Shown piece by piece: positions 9,101 through 13,631 of a stretch of DNA of 13,631 nt. Source of the stretch: an uncultured Porphyromonadaceae bacterium (GTDB taxonomy: Bacteria > Bacteroidota > Bacteroidia > Bacteroidales > CAMTPD01); assembly GCA_947074265.1 (NCBI GenBank), contig CAMTPD010000008.1:1-13631 (forward strand), read 5' to 3'. Positions within the stretch are counted from its first letter, which is position 1; each line of letters opens with the position of its first letter. The position numbers were made by a program, and so were the translations under genes. The notes beneath the pieces were generated by a model. It had not been told where the DNA came from, searched no databases, and was given only the letters and a program-made list of their open reading frames with translations.

Positions 9101-9313
9101 ATATGGAAAGTCTTTCTTTGCTTCCGATTTGCCAATCAGAAAATAACGATCTTCGTAACCAAAGTCATTTGCAAGAAACTGTTTATAACCATCCGGACCT
9201 AATGCTAACTCGGATGGAGAATTATTACTTTCCCCAATACTCCAAACAACATTGTTTTGCGCACAAATGCTTGTTGCATAACATAAAACAGAACCTAATA
9301 AGATATGCTTCAT
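6185..9313 (-). CDS. GH92 family alpha-mannosidase with N-terminal beta-sandwich domain (1042 aa)
   Basis: A signal peptide covers residues 1-19 (cut near SICA/QNN, no lipobox). About 280 extra residues precede the GH92 part. Residues 20-195 (WSIGES, FLIGKSEAKKDFPYILPG, EGSWVAFDQVRLEGP) resemble the C-terminal carbohydrate-binding-like domain of PL4 rhamnogalacturonan lyases. Residues 205-295 look like a second beta-rich linker domain. GH92 proper starts near 302 (YVDTRIGTAHSRWM) and has PFSMVKLSPDNQ (325-336), CFSHIHEWTMGG (353-364), CDAFWNTFW (639-647), EGNAWQ (830-835) and GDEDQGQMSAW (929-939). Glu830 and Asp930/Asp932 are the expected catalytic acid and base. GNQQSMHF (887-894) replaces the common GNEPSHH. 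The gene overlaps the ROK stop by four bases (ATGA), implying translational coupling. The target is probably an alpha-mannoside, but linkage and carrier are unknown. Confidence 0.93.
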   Translation of the reverse strand: MKHILLGSVLCYATSICAQNNVVWSIGESNNSPSELALGPDGYKQFLANDFGYEDRYFLIGKSEAKKDFPYILPGPADEWGGTWSTSGWRTHDINILFNLKDKPVKGPWKLVVDVYDTQQEKAPKFKVTINDKSFVYDLTAGGGCADSKAEGIAKEQILDIPFDASVLKKGGNQVSLTILEGSWVAFDQVRLEGPGGNTTLLSQEAFVRGVEAARYELDQNGKRVQPLLIDVEHLGGSPEVKVELNGKSIYSTTLDTARYILEAPMPAVTKKQNGNYRILADNQVVAEGVVERTPAALASAADYVDTRIGTAHSRWMIAPGPWMPFSMVKLSPDNQNAGWQAGYQPSFETVGCFSHIHEWTMGGLGMMPVNGTLKTRVGDEMRPDEGYRSRMNKNTEEAPLGYYKVDLTDYDITAELTGTTRCGFQRYTFPKGKGDGRVLIDLQIPTEYNYNLNRVELKKVSDYRIEGFSDQSSPNVWSSDADQDYIIHFVIEFDKPIKKFGGWINDDVIDGTVIAADSVAFAGAFVEFDTPNGGIVQARSGVSLVSIDNASLNLDTEVTKPFGWSFEAVRDNQKQVWNELFNRVKIASDDKNEKTRFYSNMYRALCSRNIWSDVNGEWIDAEEKLQRFDDPNRVALGCDAFWNTFWNLNQFWNLVTPEWSSNWVHSQLAMYDANGWLAKGPAGMEYIPVMVAEHEIPLVVAAYQMGIRDFDTAKAFEAVKKMQTVPGCRFEGGYAGNRDLATYLKHQYVPADEGRFSNSMEYAYDDWCVGQFAKALNKQDEYGTFNDRGYWWKNAIEPDSGYAHLRNADGQFVKDFDPFRSGANHHYVEGNAWQLTYFVPQDVPALAQMIGKQRFIDRLQWGFEASEPWRYNAPNDQYWDFPVVQGNQQSMHFAFLFNWVGEPWNTQRWSRSIIDRYYGSGIANAYLGDEDQGQMSAWFVMAAIGLFQTDGGASAQPVYEIASPLYEKVEIDLGGRYGRGKTFTIEAKNASRKNKYVQKAWLNGKELNSFRFPAAELLKGGSLVLEMSATPNYSWGVECEH

Positions 9314-10422
9314 AATGCTTCTAGTTTATCGAGTTCTGACAATGCAAAAGCATAAGCTCCTAATGAAATAGCTTGGCTTGTTCCCAATTTAGAGATTGCA
9401 ATACCTACACGCTTTTCCGTATTATAAGAGATCGTCTTTTCAGAGCGAGGAATCTTCACTTCGTGCATACTTGGTTTTAAGAATTCATTCAGTTGAAACT
9501 CATCTTCCATGTTGTATGCATGACTTTGAATTCGTGGTACAGTACCACCGTTCATCAACTTAATTGAATTATTGAGTTGAGCAACCAATGCAGGCATAAA
9601 ATACGATTGTGCTCCAGATAAACCGCCTCCAATTACAACCATACCGTCAACCAACGTGATTGCATCGGCAATAGCCTCTCCGGCTACACGTCCCATTTCG
9701 GCAAAAGCCTCTTGTGCAGCTTCTTGATTTCCTTCTTGCGTTCCTTGAGCAATTTCAAAAATATCTTTTGGGGTAAGTTCCGGATTCAGAATTCCACTGC
9801 GTTCTGCGTATACTCGTTTTACTGCACGAATACTGACACTTTCCTCTACAATGTATTCTGGCAACATGTGATTACGAAACACCCAGATATCACCACCGCT
9901 TCCATTATCGCCTCGATTTAAATATCCATTGATACATACTCCACAGCCAAAACCTGTACCAAAGGTGAGACCTATCAAGTTATGATAACGCTTCGGATTC
10001 TCTTCCGACTCGAGCATTGCATTGACCCATGGTAATGTTCCCGACATAGATTCACCATATGCAAACAAATCACCGTCGTTATTGATAAAAACAGGAAGTC
10101 CAAACAGCTCTTGCAAATAAGGTCCCAACGCAACACCGCCTCTGAATGCCGGAAGATTAGGTAAGTCTCCTATGATTCCGTTTACATAATCAGCCGGACC
10201 GGGAAATGCAAAACTTATAGCAACAGGCTTCTCTTTAAGTTGCTCCATTACTGCACGAAATCCTTTTTCGAGTGTATCCAGGCATTTATCCAAGTCGTCT
10301 GCCGAAGAAGGAAATCGAACCGGCTCTACAATCTCTTCATTGGAACGAATTGCTGAAAACACAAAGTTTGTACCTCCCGCATCGAGGGTCAATACAATTC
10401 GTTTATCATAACTGTATTTCAT
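9310..10422 (-). CDS. ROK family sugar kinase, probable mannokinase, lacking the zinc motif
   Basis: ROK kinases phosphorylate free hexoses with ATP in the cytoplasm. Here LDAGGTNFVFSAI (13-25) is the ATP phosphate-binding motif, FAFPGPAD (71-78) follows, and NNDGDLFAYGE (114-124) holds the expected catalytic Asp116. FGTGFGCGVCINGYLNRG (154-171) and VVIGGGLSG (262-270) complete the fold. The usual GEIGH histidine and the CxCGxxGCxE zinc cluster are absent: GGDIWVFRNHMLPEYIVEES occupies that place (176-195). At 370 residues it is longer than standard ROK kinases (about 300-320). The extra part includes a stretch near 295-335 (SHAYNMEDEFQLNEFLKPS). It sits 35 bases after the phosphomannose isomerase and overlaps the next GH92, so mannose is the most likely substrate. 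Glucose or another hexose remains possible, and the divergence leaves activity itself unproved. Confidence 0.85.
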   Translation of the reverse strand: MKYSYDKRIVLTLDAGGTNFVFSAIRSNEEIVEPVRFPSSADDLDKCLDTLEKGFRAVMEQLKEKPVAISFAFPGPADYVNGIIGDLPNLPAFRGGVALGPYLQELFGLPVFINNDGDLFAYGESMSGTLPWVNAMLESEENPKRYHNLIGLTFGTGFGCGVCINGYLNRGDNGSGGDIWVFRNHMLPEYIVEESVSIRAVKRVYAERSGILNPELTPKDIFEIAQGTQEGNQEAAQEAFAEMGRVAGEAIADAITLVDGMVVIGGGLSGAQSYFMPALVAQLNNSIKLMNGGTVPRIQSHAYNMEDEFQLNEFLKPSMHEVKIPRSEKTISYNTEKRVGIAISKLGTSQAISLGAYAFALSELDKLEAL

Positions 10423-10457
10423 ATCCTATATCTTTTTAAATCGAGTTTCTATTTTTG

Positions 10458-12206
10458 TTAATCTCTAAAGCGAACATATGCTTTAATTGTAGCACACTCT
10501 TTTCCTTCGCTTTGTCCATATGGTTTGATCGTGTATTCTCCTAGTTGAGCCGGAATGATAAAGGTTTCGGCATAATGAACTACAAACGGATCAAATGCAC
10601 CCGTCGGGCTCTTTACAATCACCTCATCTCCTTCAACTAAGTTTAGTACATTCACTCCACCTCCGGTATGATGAGTAACCGAATCGGTAAACCAGTGACG
10701 ACGTGTTTCGATAAATTCATTTTCATGAAGTCCTGTGCGTTCTTCGCGCCAACCTTCGCCTTGTGCAATCGGCGTTACTTGATTAACCAATTGAGATTGG
10801 CAATAATCCGTATCACGATTCCATTGAATTACATTTGCACCATGCTTAATATTGATAGGACGTGGCTTACCGTCAAGACCTAAACGATTCCAATCCCACA
10901 ACTTAAATGTAAATATATAAGGAGTTGCGCTGATTTCCAACACCATGCTATTAGCACCCGAACAGTGAATTGTCCCATTAGGTATCAAGAAATGGTCGTG
11001 TTTCTTTGCAGGAAACTGATTGATGAAACGATCCGTATCGAAAGGAGCCTCTCCTTTTTGAGCCTCTTGCAGTGCTGCAATCATCTCTTTCGGATCAACA
11101 CCATTCTTTACACCTAGGTAAACTGTTGCATCATGATCGGCATCAAGAATATAATAACTTTCATCTTGCGTATAATACATACCAAACTGATCACGGATGT
11201 ATTGCGTCGTTGGGTGCACCTGCAAACTTAAATTACCACCCTTCATGGTGTCTAAGAAGTCGAAACGTATCGGAAACTCTTGTCCAAAACGAGACTCAAC
11301 AGGCTCTCCCAATAGCTCTTTCGATTGATAAAACACCAGATTGATCGAAGGAATCTCAACAATCTTCCCGTCTACATGAATCAGCAAGCTGTTCTCTTCG
11401 GGCACACAGTCAAAACACCATGCAAAGTTTGTCTTCGAACGATCAAGATCGCAAACCTCCTTCATCCATTGTCCGCCCCAAGGTCCCGGATCGAAAAACG
11501 GCACAACTCTAAAGGGTTGTTTTACAGCATTGCGCAATGCTTGCAAATGTACGCTACCCACAATCATTTTAGGATTATTCGCTTTGTTGGTATCTAGCCA
11601 ATAATCTGCTCTTTCAAATAACGTCTTTTTATGATGATCACAAACGCGCCAATCGACAAAATATCCTCTTTTGTACTGAATCCCCGGAGCTTCGTCGTTA
11701 TCTTTTACTCCAACTCCATTTACAAGGCCTAAACGCTGACGAGCTTGTATCTCCCAGCGCGCCATATCTGCATAAACCAAACAGTCTGATTCGGGGCAAA
11801 CCAAAGCTGCACCTGTTCCATATATAATAACATTACCTTCACATGCTTCAATCATTGCACGTGCTTGCTCGATAGCATTTTCTGAAAAATACTGTTCAAG
11901 ACGCAAACGAGTTAAATAACCAAAAATAGAATCATCTGTGGTATCTGGCCATGTAAGATCTCTAATTTCATCTTCTGAAAGCATTAATGTACGTGTATCG
12001 ATAAACAAGTCGTGATCGAGACCTTTCAGATTACCGGATAGCTCATCATGTAGCACTCCCGGATAGCACTCTACTACAACTATCTTACGGTTATTACCAA
12101 GCTTAGGCGTAACATCATTTAAGGCACTAACTACATCATTCCAACCTTCAATACATGTTCCTTCAACCTCTATCCAAGGCGTTTTATCATACAAATATTT
12201 AGTCAT
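10458..12206 (-). CDS. manA: Class I mannose-6-phosphate isomerase with degenerate kinase-like N-terminal domain
   Basis: Residues 230-582 form a type I phosphomannose isomerase, which converts mannose-6-phosphate to fructose-6-phosphate with bound zinc. GPWGGQW (241-247), LSLQVHP (327-332), DESYYILDA (348-356), NGTIHCSG (410-417), LEISAT (423-428) and KLWDWNRLG (435-443) match family motifs. Gln329, His331, Glu349 and His414 are the expected zinc ligands. The protein is 582 residues, whereas common ManA proteins are about 310-390. The extra residues 1-230 look like a P-loop nucleoside kinase: KIVVVECYPGVLHDEL (41-56) sits where GxxGxGKST should be and lacks the Lys-Ser/Thr; NVIIYGTGAALV (125-136) and ADMARWEIQARQRLG (146-160) resemble later kinase motifs. 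It is first in the operon, next to the divergent AraC gene, and feeds the ROK kinase product into glycolysis. The role of the N-terminal domain is unknown. Confidence 0.88.
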   Translation of the reverse strand: MTKYLYDKTPWIEVEGTCIEGWNDVVSALNDVTPKLGNNRKIVVVECYPGVLHDELSGNLKGLDHDLFIDTRTLMLSEDEIRDLTWPDTTDDSIFGYLTRLRLEQYFSENAIEQARAMIEACEGNVIIYGTGAALVCPESDCLVYADMARWEIQARQRLGLVNGVGVKDNDEAPGIQYKRGYFVDWRVCDHHKKTLFERADYWLDTNKANNPKMIVGSVHLQALRNAVKQPFRVVPFFDPGPWGGQWMKEVCDLDRSKTNFAWCFDCVPEENSLLIHVDGKIVEIPSINLVFYQSKELLGEPVESRFGQEFPIRFDFLDTMKGGNLSLQVHPTTQYIRDQFGMYYTQDESYYILDADHDATVYLGVKNGVDPKEMIAALQEAQKGEAPFDTDRFINQFPAKKHDHFLIPNGTIHCSGANSMVLEISATPYIFTFKLWDWNRLGLDGKPRPINIKHGANVIQWNRDTDYCQSQLVNQVTPIAQGEGWREERTGLHENEFIETRRHWFTDSVTHHTGGGVNVLNLVEGDEVIVKSPTGAFDPFVVHYAETFIIPAQLGEYTIKPYGQSEGKECATIKAYVRFRD

Positions 12207-12243
12207 ATATATCGTTTATTTTGTATTCGTAAAAATTCACCGT

Positions 12244-12271
12244 CAAAGGTCTGCATATATATTCCGAAAAG
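12244..12271 (-). promoter_or_regulatory. Possible promoter of the mannoside operon
   Basis: On the minus strand GACCTTTG (12244-12251) matches the Bacteroidetes -7 box except at its first base. CTTTTC (12266-12271) lies at about the right distance for the -33 element. Start would be near 12237, about 30 bases before the isomerase ATG. The imperfect boxes fit a promoter needing an activator such as the neighbouring AraC protein; that last point is inference. Confidence 0.4.
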
Positions 12272-12313
12272 TAATTACATTTGTTCCTAATCAATTGCAT
12301 TATTTTATGATTT

Positions 12314-13270
12314 ATGCATCACGTTAAAGAAGGCTTTAAAGGACAACGTATTATTACGCTAACAGAAGAGATCATAGGTGGATACCTACACGATCCCTTT
12401 ATTCGGAACTTGTATCCTACTAAAATCGGCTTTTTCCCAGCCGTAAAGTATCATTACAACAACAAATCCCAAGGTACTGACTATGCAATATTACTCTATT
12501 GTGTAGCCGGTGAAGGCTGGTATACTGTAGATGGGCAAGAGTATAAACTAGAAAAAGATCAATACATCATTCTTCCATCTCAGACCCCATATAGTTTTGG
12601 CGCAAACGAAAATAATCCTTGGACAATCTATTGGTTGCACTTCAAAGGAGATGTTGCCTCAACTTTTACATTTGGCACTTTTTCTCCTCGTACCATTCAG
12701 ATAGAGAAAAGCTCGCGATTACAAGATCGACTCAATCTTTTCGAAGAGATTTATGCCAACTTGGAGATGTGCTTTAGTAAAGAAAGTTATGCGTATGCAT
12801 GCGCATGCTTGTATCAATTTATGGCTTCATTTGTTTGGCTGAATGCCTACCGCAACATTCGAAGTCGAGAAAATAGAAATACTACCTTTATTCGTAGGGT
12901 ATTCCACTACATGCAAGAGAATATCGATAAACAACTATCACTCCAGGATATGGCTGCTTATTTCGGATATTCGGTATCTCATTTTTCTATGCTTTTTCAA
13001 AAAGAGACCGGACACTCGCCTATTGACTATTATATTAAACTAAAAATACAACGTGCTTGCCAATACATGGAACTTACTGATCTGAAAATTAATCAGATTT
13101 ATCCAAAAGTAGGCTTCGAAGATGCAGCATACTTCACAAGGGTATTTACAAAGATCATGGGCGAATCACCATCCATCTATCGCAATCGAGAGCGACAAAT
13201 AACAGGCACTGGTATAGAAAACAGTTCTGTTAAAAATAAATCTGAAGCAAAGGAAGCTTCCGACAAATAA
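12314..13270 (+). CDS. AraC/XylS family transcriptional regulator with cupin sensor domain
   Basis: The 318-residue protein has an N-terminal AraC-type cupin (about 20-115: YAILLYCVAGEGWYTVDGQ, YIILPSQTPYSFGA) expected to bind a sugar. A C-terminal pair of helix-turn-helix motifs follows: LSLQDMAAYFGYSVSHFSMLF (208-228) and KINQIYPKVGFEDAAYFTRVFTK (258-280), ending in GESPSIYRNR (283-292), a good match to the AraC family signature. A Lys/Ser/Glu-rich tail (293-318) extends past the DNA-binding domain. ATG at 12314 is chosen because the frame is closed by TGA at 12308 just upstream. It is divergent from the five-gene operon, with starts 107 bases apart, the classical position for a local activator. 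The inducer is probably mannose or a mannoside, by context only. Confidence 0.93.
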   Translation: MHHVKEGFKGQRIITLTEEIIGGYLHDPFIRNLYPTKIGFFPAVKYHYNNKSQGTDYAILLYCVAGEGWYTVDGQEYKLEKDQYIILPSQTPYSFGANENNPWTIYWLHFKGDVASTFTFGTFSPRTIQIEKSSRLQDRLNLFEEIYANLEMCFSKESYAYACACLYQFMASFVWLNAYRNIRSRENRNTTFIRRVFHYMQENIDKQLSLQDMAAYFGYSVSHFSMLFQKETGHSPIDYYIKLKIQRACQYMELTDLKINQIYPKVGFEDAAYFTRVFTKIMGESPSIYRNRERQITGTGIENSSVKNKSEAKEASDK

Positions 13271-13281
13271 AAAACAATGTG

Positions 13282-13289
13282 TATATTTG
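13282..13289 (+). promoter_or_regulatory. -7 promoter box of the 3' lipoprotein gene
   Basis: TATATTTG matches the Bacteroidetes -7 consensus TAnnTTTG exactly and lies 38 bases before the ATG at 13328. The -33 region would overlap the end of the AraC gene; only a poor TTCCG is seen there. The lipoprotein gene is therefore probably transcribed from its own start. Confidence 0.5.
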
Positions 13290-13327
13290 TCAGGCTTAGA
13301 GCTAAATCTTGAACAAATTATTCACCA

Positions 13328-13631
13328 ATGAAGATAAGAAACCTATTTTTTGCAACTCTTTTGGCAGGAATGATATCTTGCCAAACTTCTCCTTATAAAG
13401 GAGTGGACACGCAACTTGTTCCTCTAGTAGAACAAACGATTGAGGCAGCCGGCACCAACGGCGCACAACTTCGCACTGCTCTTGACAGCATCAACCCGGA
13501 GTATCGCAATGGTATGGCATTTTTAATTGCTTACATGCCTAAAGGTGACCGTGATACATTATCTGCAGATTTTCTTGTACAACAAGTATGATTGGCATTC
13601 CAAGCTCTTTAAACATTTGCCTTTCCAATTC
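13328..13631 (+). pseudogene. Transglutaminase-like lipoprotein, 5' end, frame interrupted near the edge
   Basis: ATG at 13328 gives a lipoprotein signal (MKIRNLFFATLLAGMISC, lipidated Cys18), then VPLVEQTIEAAGTNGAQL and NGMAFLIAYMPKGDRDTLSADFL (57-79). This resembles the start of large Bacteroides lipoproteins with a transglutaminase-like domain, where GMAFLIAYMP and DLxTLxADFLLENV are followed by an AYKAR-FPW segment. The frame stops at TGA 13589-13591, but the following codons read LAFQAL, a second stop (TAA 13610-13612), then TFAFPI, which looks like the decayed continuation of that segment. Either the gene is a pseudogene or the last 50 bases are error-rich contig end. If the first stop were genuine the product would be an 87-residue lipoprotein. 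The function of the family is not firmly known to me. Confidence 0.6.

Noticed and set aside
12307..12309. ATG seven bases upstream as an alternative AraC start
   Set aside because: It is out of frame with the regulator and meets a stop after six codons.
1..13631. CRISPR array, insertion sequence or phage genes
   Set aside because: No regularly spaced direct repeats, transposase-like frames or phage proteins are present; the only long repeats are hairpins and the protein-level similarity between the two GH92 genes.

Overview
The window looks like a piece of a Bacteroidales chromosome (Bacteroides, Parabacteroides or a near relative), probably a whole or end-trimmed draft contig. The evidence is the protein content (GH92 mannosidases, a six-bladed beta-propeller lipoprotein, a FucP-type sugar MFS carrier, an AraC regulator), moderate-to-low GC, weak Shine-Dalgarno sites and promoters of the Bacteroidetes -33 TTTG / -7 TAnnTTTG type. 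Seventeen of the first 18 bases match the 3' end of the Illumina sequencing adapter, so the left edge is an assembly edge rather than biology.

Layout. 20-598 (minus): 5' part of a Gfo/Idh/MocA-type oxidoreductase of the GH109-like kind, cut by the adapter. 990-2192 (plus): a beta-propeller lipoprotein gene broken by one in-frame TAA. 2309-2382 (minus): tRNA-Asp(GUC), with a clear promoter upstream and a terminator downstream. 2650-12206 (minus): a tight five-gene operon, read right to left as long phosphomannose isomerase -> ROK sugar kinase -> GH92 (1042 aa, with a beta-sandwich N-terminal domain) -> GH92 (772 aa) -> MFS sugar transporter, ended by a strong hairpin at 2577-2627. 12314-13270 (plus): a divergent AraC/XylS regulator. 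13328 to the end (plus): the start of a lipoprotein gene whose frame has two stop codons just before the edge.

How it works together (inference). The two signal-peptide-bearing GH92 enzymes would release mannose from alpha-mannosides in the periplasm. The MFS carrier would bring mannose across the inner membrane, the ROK kinase would phosphorylate it, and the isomerase would turn mannose-6-phosphate into fructose-6-phosphate. The AraC protein, with a cupin sensing domain and a 107-bp shared upstream gap, is the natural candidate regulator. No SusC/SusD pair lies in the window, so this is a mannoside salvage and catabolism cassette rather than a complete classical polysaccharide utilisation locus.

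The most unusual points are: the isomerase carries about 230 N-terminal residues that resemble a nucleoside-kinase domain with a ruined P-loop; the ROK protein lacks the family's zinc motif; both GH92 enzymes keep the presumed catalytic Glu and Asp residues but differ from the common family sequence near the aglycone site; and nonsense codons occur in two lipoprotein genes.
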